This document shows, piece by piece, positions 54,937 to 63,356 of a stretch of 64,000 nt of DNA (position 1 is the first letter of the stretch; every line of letters begins with the position of its first letter). This DNA is from an uncultured Ectothiorhodospiraceae bacterium. GTDB lineage: Bacteria > Pseudomonadota > Gammaproteobacteria > S012-40. A program made the translations under genes and the position numbers. The stretch covers positions 1 through 64,000 of the forward strand of contig CALZJE010000019.1 in the NCBI GenBank assembly GCA_945787715.1. Direction: 5' to 3'. Under the pieces are notes generated by a model. It saw only the letters and a program-made list of their open reading frames with translations, searched no databases and was not told the DNA's origin.

Positions 54937-55132
54937 GCCCCAAGCAGCTATAGTAGCAATAACGTTTTAGTTAGTGGATAGCGTAATCTCTATTCTTCTA
55001 TTTTATATCTAAATTCGAGATGATTAAGTCTTTTGTAGCCTTCTTGCTTTAGTAATACGATGTGCCGAACCAAACTTGTTAATCGGTAAACTGTTCTAAT
55101 TGTTTAAAATACGTAACGAGATTTTGGAATTT

Positions 55133-56050
55133 ATGACTAACAAGCCAGTTGTAAAAGCCATTGGGCTTTCAAAATCCTTTGGCGACAAATGCGTTGTTCG
55201 GGGAATTGATTTTGAAGTAGAACAAGGCAAATGCTTTGGTTTTCTTGGCCCTAATGGTGCCGGTAAGACAACAACGCTAACGATGATTGAAGGCGTTTCT
55301 CCCATGAGTGCCGGTGAGCTTGAGGTGTTTGGTTATTCCTTGCCTGCCCAAGGGAATCTAGCGCGAGCGAGGATGGGGATTGTTCCGCAAATGGATAATC
55401 TCGATCCAGACTTTAGTGTCATAGAAAATCTTCGAGTCTATAGCCGATTTTTTGGCCTTTCGGGTAAAGTGATTGAAAATCGAATCCAGGAGCTGCTTGA
55501 ATTTATGCAGCTGAGTGAGAGGCGAGATGAACGGCCAGACAATTTATCCGGCGGAATGAAGCGTAGGCTCACTATCGCAAGAGCGTTGGTTAATGATCCA
55601 GATTTGATAATTCTTGATGAACCGACGACAGGGCTGGATCCCCAGGTTCGCCATGTCATATGGGCAAAGTTGCGAGAGTTAATGCAAGCGGGGAAAACCT
55701 TGTTAATGACGACTCATTACATGGACGAAGCTGAGCGATTATGTGACGAATTGTTTATCATGGATGATGGTGAAATATTAGATAAAGGTTCTCCTGCCCA
55801 CATCATTCATTCACATGTTGAGCAGGCTGTGATCGAAGTGCGTGGTGATATCGCCAGTGCACAGCAAGCGATAAAAAATATTGCTCATGCTCGCTTTGAA
55901 ACTCACGGTGATACATTATTTATTTACAGTAATCACATAGATGAAGTCGCATTATGTATAAAAGATGATATTACCTTAAGTTTATTTCAGCGAAAGTGTA
56001 ATCTGGAGGATGTGTTTTTACGCTTGACAGGACGGGACTTAAGAGAATGA
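55133..56050 (+). CDS. ABC-2 exporter ATP-binding subunit, NodI-like
   Basis: A 305-residue ABC ATPase. Walker A is FLGPNGAGKTTTLTMIEG, the signature is LSGGMKRRLTIARALVNDPD, Walker B is LIILDEPTTGLD, and MTTHYMDEAERLCDELFIMD carries the H loop. A C-terminal domain of about 80 residues fits the NodI/DrrA subgroup. I chose the ATG at 55133 because the first conserved strand follows and an earlier TTG start at 55100 lacks support. It overlaps its permease by 4 bases. The substrate is unknown. Confidence 0.93.
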   Translation: MTNKPVVKAIGLSKSFGDKCVVRGIDFEVEQGKCFGFLGPNGAGKTTTLTMIEGVSPMSAGELEVFGYSLPAQGNLARARMGIVPQMDNLDPDFSVIENLRVYSRFFGLSGKVIENRIQELLEFMQLSERRDERPDNLSGGMKRRLTIARALVNDPDLIILDEPTTGLDPQVRHVIWAKLRELMQAGKTLLMTTHYMDEAERLCDELFIMDDGEILDKGSPAHIIHSHVEQAVIEVRGDIASAQQAIKNIAHARFETHGDTLFIYSNHIDEVALCIKDDITLSLFQRKCNLEDVFLRLTGRDLRE

Positions 56051-56832
56051 ACTATCCCTATTATCGACTCCCTTCGTTTTCTCGTAATGCATTTATTGTT
56101 TGGTATCGAAATATTCTTGTCTGGAAGAAATTGATTGGTCCTGCTTTGGCGTTACATTTTGGTGAGCCTCTAATTTATTTATTGGGCATGGGTTTTGGTT
56201 TGGGGGCTTTCATTGGTGAGATTAATGATATGTCCTATCTTACATTTCTTGCAGCTGGATTAGTTGCATCATCAGCAATGATGACGGCCAGTTTGGAAGG
56301 AACCTATTCAGTTTTTACGCGCATGGTTCCACAAAAAACATACTCCGCTCTTCTGGCAACACCAATCGAAATAGATGACATTATGGCAGGTGAGTTAATG
56401 TGGTGTGCAACTAAAGCGTTATTTAGCGGTATAGCTATTCTCATTGTGGCGACAATATTGGGGGCAGTTCAAAGTTGGAGTGTGCTTTGGGTTATTCCAC
56501 TCATATTTATCAGTGCACTTTGTTTTACCGGGCCTGCAATTGTTATTGCGTCAATGTCCCGTAACTATGATTTTTTTAATTATTATTTTACCCTAGCGGT
56601 TACGCCTATGTTTGTCTTATGTGGTGTTTTTTATCCAGTGACTTCGCTACCTGACTTCATACAGATTATTGTTTACTTATTGCCTTTAACACATGCTATC
56701 GATTTAATTCGACCGCTGGTTGCTGGTACAGAGTTACATAATCCTCTGTTGCATATTAGTGTGTTGGTGATATATACGTTGGCTTTTTATTATGTGGCAG
56801 TAGTAATGGTAAGAAAGAGAATGATTGTCTAA
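56047..56832 (+). CDS. ABC-2 exporter permease subunit, NodJ-like
   Basis: A 261-residue membrane protein with six predicted helices. FIVWYRNILVWKKLIGPALA near the N-terminus, FGEPLIYLLGMGFGLGAFIG, and FVLCGVFYPVTSLPDFIQII are typical of the ABC-2 NodJ group. These partners of NodI-like ATPases export lipo-oligosaccharides, drugs or polysaccharide precursors in different hosts. No glycosyltransferases lie close by, so the substrate is open. It overlaps the ATPase gene and is 2 bases from the lipoprotein gene. Confidence 0.92.
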   Translation: MNYPYYRLPSFSRNAFIVWYRNILVWKKLIGPALALHFGEPLIYLLGMGFGLGAFIGEINDMSYLTFLAAGLVASSAMMTASLEGTYSVFTRMVPQKTYSALLATPIEIDDIMAGELMWCATKALFSGIAILIVATILGAVQSWSVLWVIPLIFISALCFTGPAIVIASMSRNYDFFNYYFTLAVTPMFVLCGVFYPVTSLPDFIQIIVYLLPLTHAIDLIRPLVAGTELHNPLLHISVLVIYTLAFYYVAVVMVRKRMIV

Positions 56833-56834
56833 TT

Positions 56835-57218
56835 ATGATCCTAAAGAAAATATTAATTCTATTTGTGGTTGCTTGCTTATTGTTCGGTTGTGTACTCGTT
56901 CCTAAACAGGAATATACTGTCCAACATATCGTTCTTCTCTGGTTGAAACCTGATATTGCTGAAAGAAAAAAACAGGAGATTATTGAAGGAACAAATGCAC
57001 TGATTGAAATAAATCAAGTTAAACGAGTGACTATTGGTCACTCCATTCCTAGTGATAGAAATATAGTCGATGATAGTTTTGATCTTGGAGTGTTATTTGA
57101 ATTTGAAACCGTAGACGCTATGAAAAACTATACAAAAGATCCTCTGCATAAAGCCTTTGTTGAGAAGAGTATAAAAGGGAACATTGAAAAAATAATAGTT
57201 TATGATTTTGAGAAGTAA
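56835..57218 (+). CDS. Dabb-domain lipoprotein
   Basis: A 127-residue protein with lipobox LLFGC and Cys19. The mature part is a stress-responsive alpha/beta-barrel (Dabb) domain: VQHIVLLWLKPDIAERKKQE at the start, FDLGVLFEFETVDAMKNYTK and DPLHKAFVEKSIKG at the end, with the usual His of DP.H..FV. Most Dabb proteins are cytoplasmic; a lipid-anchored version is less common. It is 2 bases after the permease gene and probably shares its operon. Function is unknown. Its stop abuts that of the convergent truncated gene. Confidence 0.82.
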   Translation: MILKKILILFVVACLLFGCVLVPKQEYTVQHIVLLWLKPDIAERKKQEIIEGTNALIEINQVKRVTIGHSIPSDRNIVDDSFDLGVLFEFETVDAMKNYTKDPLHKAFVEKSIKGNIEKIIVYDFEK

Positions 57219-58094
57219 CTACTCAGCCACTGTTTTAATCATAGGATTGTTGTAGTCAATTTTCTGGGTTCTTTTGGCTACAGATTTTCCATCGTTTTCT
57301 TCGTCTGCGATACCAAGATATAAAGTATCACCCTGGACGAGATAAACTAAGTAATCAGTAAATGAAAACACTGCATCAAAATGAAAGTTGATTTCGGGTA
57401 CTACTTCTCCAGTGGGCAATGTGGCTAGCTTTCTGGTGATTTCAAACGTTCCAACCCAAGGCCCCATGCCCAGTTCTTCTAGCGTCGTGCATGTCGAATC
57501 AGAATATCTATTACGATCAACGCCATGAAAGTTTTTTCCACGAAATGTCATTTCAGTACCGTAATAAAATCCGTCTTCATCGGCAACACAGCTTTCCCAC
57601 TTACCTTGAAGTTGCCCAGGAATGACCTGTGCACCAGCGGTATCCAATTCTCTTAGTATTTCTTCTAAATGAGCAATTGCTTCGGTTTCTGTGATCAAAT
57701 CCTCAGTGTCAACTTCTGGTCTAATGTTTTGGTAAAAATCCGTTGCAGCCTGATCAAAGAGTTCGTTTGATTCAAGGAGGAAGCTGATATGAGAACCAGT
57801 TCCCGCATTTAGTGCGTTTGAAGAAATGGTAATACCGTTATCTGGATTGAGGTCATCATCAATATTTTGAAGAAAGCGTGTGATATTGATGGCCTTTTGA
57901 TCTGAGATGTTATTGGTTCCCGCCACATCAAGTGGAGTAATGAACTCTCTTGCCGGCGTTGTTGGTAGCTCAATATCACCTAAATGAAATGTAATTTCTT
58001 CGCCTTCATAATATTGAAATTCCCCTCGCTCATTTGTCACTCCCGTTTGAGTTTCAGTTCTCGATTGAATACGCGTCAGGATTATTCTTATCAC
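57219..58094 (-). pseudogene. 5'-truncated gene for a secreted carboxypeptidase-regulatory-like protein
   Basis: The open frame gives 291 residues from a GTG at 58094, but the beginning is wrong for the family. TQTGVTNERGEFQYYEGEEI at about residues 16-35 is a motif that normally follows a signal peptide and one or more preceding strands in secreted lipoproteins of gammaproteobacteria. Here no signal peptide exists, no ribosome site precedes the GTG, and other frames upstream do not supply one. The C-terminal part (about 165-285) has GKWESCVADEDGFYYGTEMT and looks intact. It is probably a remnant lacking its export signal. If an undetected start exists further up, it would still be a functional gene. 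Confidence 0.6.
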
Positions 58095-58687
58095 GACTCT
58101 TGTTTTATGGAGCTGGTCTGAATTTATGTAGGGGAAATAATCGGCTTTGATGCTGTTCTCTTGAGTATATTGGGAGCTTTATTTTGCAGTTTACTTACTG
58201 GATTCTATCTTTAAAGTTTTTTGTGAGACAGGAGTAGAAAATTGTATTTTTGCCAGCCTTCGAAACACTATTCTTACCATCGTAATGTTTACTATGGGAA
58301 AGTTGCAGATGGATTGGGATTTTTCCGCAATACTAAAACTTTGCGTCTATTTTATTGTGTACACAATAGTGATATATGTGACTCGATTATTGAATTGACA
58401 CAATAATTTTATATCTGATTAAACTGATCGGGAATGTTGCTGGTAATTCAGTCGGAGTCTGCTATTTAGCTTCATATTTATGACTGTGATTTAGGTCTTA
58501 TATGAGAAAATTGTCATTGACCTGTTGTTGAGAAAGTTTAGCTTGTATGTAACTCCTGGGGTGCACTTCCGCAAAGCCATATGAAAAAGGCCCACAATCA
58601 TGGACCTTTTTTCGTAACTACAAACAAGCAAACCTTACTTGTAAAGTCAGTCTTTAATCTCAAAAGCTTCTGCTTTTAAAAATGTTA
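58095..58687. other. 593-base non-coding stretch
   Basis: No open frame with a credible start or protein-like content was seen on either strand. It contains the terminator for the TRL gene at 58584-58612. The rest is AT-rich and may include the lost 5' end of the truncated gene to its left. I see no tRNA, repeat array or promoter strong enough to name. Confidence 0.5.
58584..58612 (-). terminator. Rho-independent terminator of the TRL-domain gene
   Basis: AAAAAGGCCCA (58584-58594) pairs with TGGACCTTTTT (58601-58611) with one mismatch around a 6-base loop. On the minus strand the stem is followed by a T-run. It lies about 75 bases after the TRL gene stop. The A-run/T-run symmetry means it could work in both directions. 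Confidence 0.8.
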
Positions 58688-59014
58688 TCAACTTCCTTTA
58701 ACGACCGTGCAATAGGTCGCGTAAACACCGAGAATATTGTCTAATTTATAGTCAATAGTTGCAACGTTGCTGATTCCACCATTTGCCATAGCAGCGGAAA
58801 CACTAGCATCACCAGTGGCGATCCATCCAAGAATGGACGTAGCACAGGCCTCCCCTTCTAAGGAGTTAGAACCTGGCACACTAGCAACAGGAAGCTTAGA
58901 TTTGGTGTAAAGTCCTCCAGGTACCATCGATCCACCGATAGACCCCATACCTGCACAACCACCAAGTACGAGCGAACTTGATAAAATAACTGACATCGCG
59001 ATTTTCTTATTCAT
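58688..59014 (-). CDS. TRL-domain lipoprotein
   Basis: A 108-residue lipoprotein with lipobox LGGC and Cys20. The mature domain has GGLYTKSKLPVASVPGSNSL, then the TRL signature ATSILGWIATGDASVSAAMA and NGGISNVATIDYKLDNILGV followed by YATYCTVVKG. The family (first seen at tRNA-associated loci) occurs in many Gram-negative bacteria and has no known function. It has its own terminator and a probable promoter in the 270 bases upstream. The call is by motif and is secure for the domain. Confidence 0.88.
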   Translation of the reverse strand: MNKKIAMSVILSSSLVLGGCAGMGSIGGSMVPGGLYTKSKLPVASVPGSNSLEGEACATSILGWIATGDASVSAAMANGGISNVATIDYKLDNILGVYATYCTVVKGS

Positions 59015-59287
59015 GGATTTATCCTTTCCTTATGCAACACATTTAGTACATAGTCGTTAACTATGTAGTCGTTTTCGTAAAATTTTCATTAAAAAATTAA
59101 CTATACCTATACTGTTTAAGATTTAGGTTTTAAGTACGTATCTATTTTACCTAATTCTTAATCGTTATGGGTATAAGCAAAGCTAACACCCGCACAATTT
59201 GTCGTCAAGGATTTAGAGAGGAGATTTAAGAGGTATAAGCGGCAATTCTATAGCAACTCGTATAGATTGGAATAGGTAAATATTGAC

Positions 59288-59549
59288 ATGCCTATGTTAG
59301 GACAACTCTCATTTTTCATTCGATATCTAAAGCACGGATATTTCTTTCAGTCTTGGGTCAATGAATGTCTACCTTATTACTCAAGAAACGATGCCCCTGA
59401 AATCATTAATGTACTACTGGGTAGGATGACCATGAGCAAGTTTGCTAGCGATGATCTGGCAAGAGGTGGATTAGAAAAAGTATGAAAACGATGGTGAGGC
59501 CTGGTTAAAATCTCACTTCGTCTATCGAGAAAAACTATCTGTTATTTAG
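59288..59549 (+). pseudogene. Small gene with a one-base frameshift, unknown family
   Basis: From the ATG at 59288 the frame runs 65 codons to a TGA at 59483. Removing one A from the five-A run at 59475-59479 continues the protein with YENDGEAWLKSHFVYREKL and ends at a TAG at 59547-59549, exactly one base before the stop of the convergent gene. The combined product would be about 86 residues with YYSRNDAPEIINVLLGRM in its middle. I do not recognise it. A sequencing or assembly error in the A-run, a real inactivating insertion, or slippage during expression are all possible. Confidence 0.6.
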
Positions 59550-60161
59550 TTAACGTGTCTTTGAGCCAACAAGCCCAAAAAACACCCCATGTTCACTCCA
59601 AGTGGTAATCGCTAAGCCACTAACAGTAATTTCTGCTTCAGTTAATTTTTTCAGGTTTTCTTTTAGCGCAGTTTCGTAAAGCGTGTAGATGTTTTCTTTG
59701 TTATCTTTTAACTTTATTTGCGCCGCAATTTCTCCTTGTATTGAGCAATAGCGAGTTCCAATGATTTTTAAACCCAATTCAGTTATACGATCGCTTTGTA
59801 TTAAATTAAAATCAAGCTTTTTCATGTGTGTGCGAAGCTCGTTAATGTTGTTACCTTGAAATTCAATACTAAACTGCTTTTGATGGTTTAATAGAATCTC
59901 TTTTGTGATCCGTTCTGCAAGTGTGTCATCATCAGTGGGAAGATAAAAAAACATTTGGCTGGCAATGACAAATGCGAAAAATATTGACGCTGCGATTGCA
60001 ATATTATTTTTAAAAAACCAGTGGACGTTCTTAGTGGCCAGGCGCGTCTTTTGTTCTTCTTCCTGCTGTGAAGTTTCCATTAGCTGCTGAAGTTTGCTGG
60101 GCGATAGGTTTTTTCGCTCGTAGTAATGTTTTATCTGTTTTGTTGTAGAGTCGTTTTTCAT
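59550..60161 (-). CDS. Putative membrane-bound anti-sigma factor
   Basis: A 203-residue protein with one transmembrane helix at about 50-72 (NNIAIAASIFFAFVIASQMF). About 45 charged cytoplasmic residues precede it and a 130-residue periplasmic domain follows. No zinc anti-sigma motif (HxxxCxxC) is present. The call rests on position: it overlaps the sigma factor gene by 4 bases and ends the operon. The N-terminal MKNDSTTKQIKHYYERKNLS could be the sigma-binding part, by analogy only. It could instead be an unrelated membrane sensor. Confidence 0.6.
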   Translation of the reverse strand: MKNDSTTKQIKHYYERKNLSPSKLQQLMETSQQEEEQKTRLATKNVHWFFKNNIAIAASIFFAFVIASQMFFYLPTDDDTLAERITKEILLNHQKQFSIEFQGNNINELRTHMKKLDFNLIQSDRITELGLKIIGTRYCSIQGEIAAQIKLKDNKENIYTLYETALKENLKKLTEAEITVSGLAITTWSEHGVFFGLVGSKTR

Positions 60162-60655
60162 GGCGCTGTATCCGTATCTATCGTTTGATAGTACTTTCTA
60201 ATTTTTACTCGTGATCGATGTAACATGCTTAATATCGTGCCGCGAGGTTGGCTTGTCAATTCGGCAACTTCTTGTGCGGTATATCCTTCAACTGCTGTGA
60301 GATATAATGCTTCTCTTTCAGCGGTTCTCAAGGAAGATAGCGCTTGTTCTAATGCATCATCATTATAAGTTTGATGATGAAACGGAGTGTCATAGGTTGA
60401 ATAATCCTCTTCATTGATATCATCAAGAGGGACAAGTGGAACAAGCAGGTCTCTTTTGTATTGGTTGATAAAACGCGAACGTATGGCTTGGAAAATATAA
60501 GGTTTGTTGTGAGGCCCACCTGCATGAAGTACCGCATACCATGCATCTTGTAGAATATCTTCAGCGCGGGTGCTGTTATGTGTCAGGGAGAGAGCATAAC
60601 GATATCCACTTTGAAGCAGTATTTCGATATCTTCAGCAGGTGTTCCAGAACTCAT
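60158..60655 (-). CDS. ECF-type sigma-70 factor
   Basis: A 165-residue sigma factor with region 2 (about 18-75: ALSLTHNSTRAEDILQDAWY, then ...YIFQAIRSRFINQYKRD) and region 4 (about 105-155: LSSLRTAEREALYLTAVEGY, TAQEVAELTSQPRGTILSML, HRSRVKIRKYY). Region 3 is absent, as in ECF factors. Region 2 is a little divergent from typical ECF sequences. The gene starts 2 bases after the stop of the upstream secreted protein gene and overlaps the membrane protein gene. Its target promoters are not identified. Confidence 0.85.
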   Translation of the reverse strand: MSSGTPAEDIEILLQSGYRYALSLTHNSTRAEDILQDAWYAVLHAGGPHNKPYIFQAIRSRFINQYKRDLLVPLVPLDDINEEDYSTYDTPFHHQTYNDDALEQALSSLRTAEREALYLTAVEGYTAQEVAELTSQPRGTILSMLHRSRVKIRKYYQTIDTDTAP

Positions 60656-60657
60656 TA

Positions 60658-61071
60658 TTAGATCTTTTCCAAATGATACTTACGTTTTTTGCCGTCAACT
60701 GAATGGACGATGCCTTGAGTCGTAATTAATTTACCATCACTGGCTCTCACGAGAAAGTCCATGTCGATTTTTCTATTATCCTGGTCTTTGAAATCAGCAC
60801 AGCTTACATAGAAATTACCTTTTTTCACGATGCCCGAATGTAGTTCATCCAGCGTGAGTTTCAATAACTTCCCTTTGTGTGAATCGAACACATACATATG
60901 GCCATCAATTGTCTGATGATCTATATAGCTTTGCATGGACTGTTGAATATTGTCGCGTAGATTGCCTTTAATGGAAGGATCATCCGCAGCAAATAATGAT
61001 AAGCTTAGCGCTAAAAGCAGAATAGCGGATAGGTAATGTTTTGTTTTAAATTGATTTTGACTAGCATTCAT
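60658..61071 (-). CDS. Secreted protein of unknown function, leader of the ECF operon
   Basis: A 137-residue exported protein with a signal peptide (about residues 12-29, cleaved near LFAAD). The mature part has DGHMYVFDSHKGKLLKLTLD, ELHSGIVKKGNFYVSCADFK and IVHSVDGKKRKYHLE. It is compact and beta-rich, with a single Cys. I recall similar short proteins in other gammaproteobacteria, but know no function. Its place as first gene of a sigma/anti-sigma operon suggests it is a target or sensor in the same pathway. That is inference. Confidence 0.7.
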   Translation of the reverse strand: MNASQNQFKTKHYLSAILLLALSLSLFAADDPSIKGNLRDNIQQSMQSYIDHQTIDGHMYVFDSHKGKLLKLTLDELHSGIVKKGNFYVSCADFKDQDNRKIDMDFLVRASDGKLITTQGIVHSVDGKKRKYHLEKI

Positions 61072-61388
61072 ATTTTGTTTCCTATGTCAGTATTGTTAAG
61101 CCTATTTGCGAGTAGGTAAACATAAGAACAAGCAAGAGTCGGAATTGATTGCAGGAAAAGTAAAAAAAGAAAGTAACTACTCAGCGTATTATGCACAAAT
61201 CGCATTTGGTACTATACATGTCTTCAAAACACGCTGTGAACCCATCCATGGGCGCTCGAAGTCCGCATCCAAAAGAAATTAAATTTTAGGCTGCCGTGAA
61301 AAAACAGTAAAATGGTCTTTATATGAAAATTTAGAGGGCTAAGAAATTAGATGGAGGAGTGGTTAACGGATTCTTTCGCAAAAAATAA
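61072..61388. other. Intergenic region between the ECF operon and tRNA-Asp
   Basis: No gene is seen. It should contain the promoter for the leftward sigma operon near 61080-61140 and the 3' flank of the tRNA. No terminator hairpin after the tRNA is obvious. An inverted pair GCCTA/TAGGT near 61101-61121 is too short to interpret. Confidence 0.4.
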
Positions 61389-61465
61389 TGGCGGAGCGGA
61401 CGGGACTCGAACCCGCGACCCCCGGCGTGACAGGCCGGTATTCTAACCAACTGAACTACCGCTCC
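61389..61465 (-). tRNA. tRNA-Asp (GTC)
   Basis: On the minus strand the sequence folds into a full cloverleaf: acceptor GGAGCGG paired with CCGCTCC, D loop TTCAGTTGGTTAGAA, and anticodon stem with the GTC anticodon at 61431-61429. The T loop is GGGTTCGAGTCCC-like (GGTTCGAGTCC). The discriminator is G and CCA is encoded, giving 77 bases. No duplicated 3' end or integrase is found nearby, so it does not look like an occupied attachment site. Confidence 0.97.
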
Positions 61466-61637
61466 GCGAAAGAGGGCGTATACTGCCTGATTAGCTAAAA
61501 GAATTCAATATTTATTTTGTGAAACGTGTAAATAGTTTTATGGGGTTAGATCAGTTTATACAATTTGCTCATTAGCGCATCCGGTTAGGGTTTTCATCTT
61601 TATTGAATATTTGGTGAAGAGATGTTATCTACGCTGT

Positions 61638-62246
61638 ATGTCAAAGTCCTATTACATTCCAGCAAAACTTGTTCAAGTTGAGACTGAGGTCAAAAAAAGT
61701 CGATTTATTGCCCGTGTTGATACTGTTAAAAGTCGAGAACAGGCCATGAATTTTCTTGGTAAGGCTAAAAATGATTATCCAGATGCCCGTCATCATTGTT
61801 GGGCTTATTTAATTGGTAATCCCCAGTCGGCTAGTAATGCAGCAATGAATGATGATGGTGAGCCAGCAGGAACAGCGGGAAAACCTATACTTAATGTTAT
61901 TCAACATAAATGCATTGGTGATGTTATGGTGGTGGTGATACGCTATTTTGGTGGCACCAAGCTGGGAGCTGGTGGATTGACGAGAGCTTATAGTGGCGCA
62001 ACGGAGGCAGCGCTTTCTCAAGCTCCTTTAGAGGAGAAAATACCGATGATTAAAATCAGACTTGGATGCGGCTTCTTCCAAGAGCAAACCCTGAGACATT
62101 GGGTGATTCAATGGAAAGCGGAAGTTGAAAGTACGGATTATAGCGAACAGGTGTCGATGATTTTGGATGTTCCCAAATCAAATATGAGTGAAATCGAAAA
62201 ATTTTGTTTGGCCAATAATATTTCAGTCGATGAGGTAGGTATTTAA
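61638..62246 (+). CDS. yigZ: YigZ / IMPACT family protein
   Basis: A 202-residue protein. The UPF0029 core has KKSRFIARVDTVKSREQAMN, DARHHCWAYLIG, NDDGEPAGTAGKPILNVI and VVVIRYFGGTKLGAGGLTRA, all diagnostic. A C-terminal ferredoxin-like domain (about 130-202) follows. Bacterial members have an unproven role, perhaps in translation or RNA binding. I prefer the ATG at 61638 over an in-frame TTG at 61611, because the conserved SYYIPA begins right after it. The last 24 bases overlap the 3' end of the convergent gene. Confidence 0.92.
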   Translation: MSKSYYIPAKLVQVETEVKKSRFIARVDTVKSREQAMNFLGKAKNDYPDARHHCWAYLIGNPQSASNAAMNDDGEPAGTAGKPILNVIQHKCIGDVMVVVIRYFGGTKLGAGGLTRAYSGATEAALSQAPLEEKIPMIKIRLGCGFFQEQTLRHWVIQWKAEVESTDYSEQVSMILDVPKSNMSEIEKFCLANNISVDEVGI

Positions 62247-63044
62247 ACGCTTTCTCCATCCAGACAGCCATTGTGATTCATCGCGGTCAGCATTTTGAAC
62301 TCGTCGAGTTAATACATAATCTGCACTACGTGAAAATTCAGACATGATATCTGGATTATCAGGATCCATATGCTCTAGTACTTGCAATAATCCCCAGCCT
62401 TCGTTCTTGTAGCGTTCCTTATACGATGTGCCTTCACCCTTGAAGTTAACATAGTCAATCAATGCATAAGGGCCGTTAGGGGTATTGGCTACACGATAGA
62501 ATCGTTTTTTTATCAGTTCTTTTTTTGAATTGTTGGATATTGCATTGAGCATTTTAGGTAACGCAGCTTCCATTCGTTGAATAATGAACTCCACTTGAAG
62601 ATGTATTGTGCTTTGCATTAACTCTCTCAAGTCTTGTATTTCTTGACTGTTAATATTTTGATAAAACGCTTCACGATTATTCCATGGCGCCTTGGCAGTA
62701 CTTGTTAACCAACTAGGTATCGGATGTTTTTTTTTAATAAATGCGAGCAAGGCTGGGAAGCTTTCTTCGAACGGGCTATCGACTCCCTTGGGGAACCAGA
62801 TGAAGTGGCCAATGCCAAGAGAGGGGAAATCTTCGTGTTTATTCCATACCACGAGATTTTCAATTTTTCCTGCCCCCTCATTTAGCCATATTTTTTTACC
62901 AATGGCTTCAGCTTGTTGATGGTTTAACTTGATAGTGGGAGTGGAAGAAGGGATGAATTGGTAAAGGATTGCTGCAATCAATATTATGCTGAAAAAAAAA
63001 TAGCGCATGGGTAATCGCGCTATTTTTTTAAATATTTTAAGCAT
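62223..63044 (-). CDS. Membrane-anchored lysozyme-like protein
   Basis: A 273-residue protein with an N-terminal transmembrane anchor (about 13-32) and a periplasmic domain. KIWLNEGAGKIENLVVWNKH, then EDFPSLGIGHFIWFP, resembles a lysozyme-type active region with a Glu followed by a GIGH motif. PNGPYALIDYVNFKGEGTS and a C-terminal RRVQNADRDESQWLSGWRKR are other landmarks. I do not know a named family, and muramidase activity is only a guess. It is 9 bases downstream of the cytochrome gene on the same strand and probably co-transcribed. Confidence 0.68.
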   Translation of the reverse strand: MLKIFKKIARLPMRYFFFSIILIAAILYQFIPSSTPTIKLNHQQAEAIGKKIWLNEGAGKIENLVVWNKHEDFPSLGIGHFIWFPKGVDSPFEESFPALLAFIKKKHPIPSWLTSTAKAPWNNREAFYQNINSQEIQDLRELMQSTIHLQVEFIIQRMEAALPKMLNAISNNSKKELIKKRFYRVANTPNGPYALIDYVNFKGEGTSYKERYKNEGWGLLQVLEHMDPDNPDIMSEFSRSADYVLTRRVQNADRDESQWLSGWRKRLNTYLID

Positions 63045-63053
63045 GGAGGCTGC

Positions 63054-63356
63054 TTATTTCTTCGTGCTATTAGCCAGCACATATTCTGTTAGTTTATCCA
63101 AAGATTCACCTTGAATATTAGGGAATTTAGGCATCCTCATATTCCCTTCGGCAATACGTTGTTTGATAGTGGCCGGCGTTGCTTCGTCTGCCTTTAGCTC
63201 AAAAATCTTTGGTGCTGTGTCTTTGTGGCATTCCACACATGCCGCTCTAAAAATATCTTCGCCTTTTGCACCTGCAGCGGGAGAATAATCGCTGGTTTTA
63301 GAACAACCTGTTGCCAATCCGATAATAAGTGCAGCAAAAATGTAACTTTGTTTCAT
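63054..63356 (-). CDS. Cytochrome c lipoprotein
   Basis: A 100-residue protein with lipobox ATGC and Cys18. The haem motif is CVECH (residues 40-44), and the axial Met is probably in MRMPKFPNIQGES near residue 75. KGEDIFRAACVECH and LDKLTEYVLANS are the usual first and last helices of class I cytochrome c. It should be anchored to the envelope and carry electrons in the periplasm. Its partner oxidase or dehydrogenase is not in the window. It precedes the lysozyme-like gene by 9 bases. Confidence 0.9.
   Translation of the reverse strand: MKQSYIFAALIIGLATGCSKTSDYSPAAGAKGEDIFRAACVECHKDTAPKIFELKADEATPATIKQRIAEGNMRMPKFPNIQGESLDKLTEYVLANSTKK

Noticed and set aside
61389-61465. tRNA-Asp as an island attachment site
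   Set aside because: No partial 3' duplicate of the tRNA and no integrase gene in the flanks.
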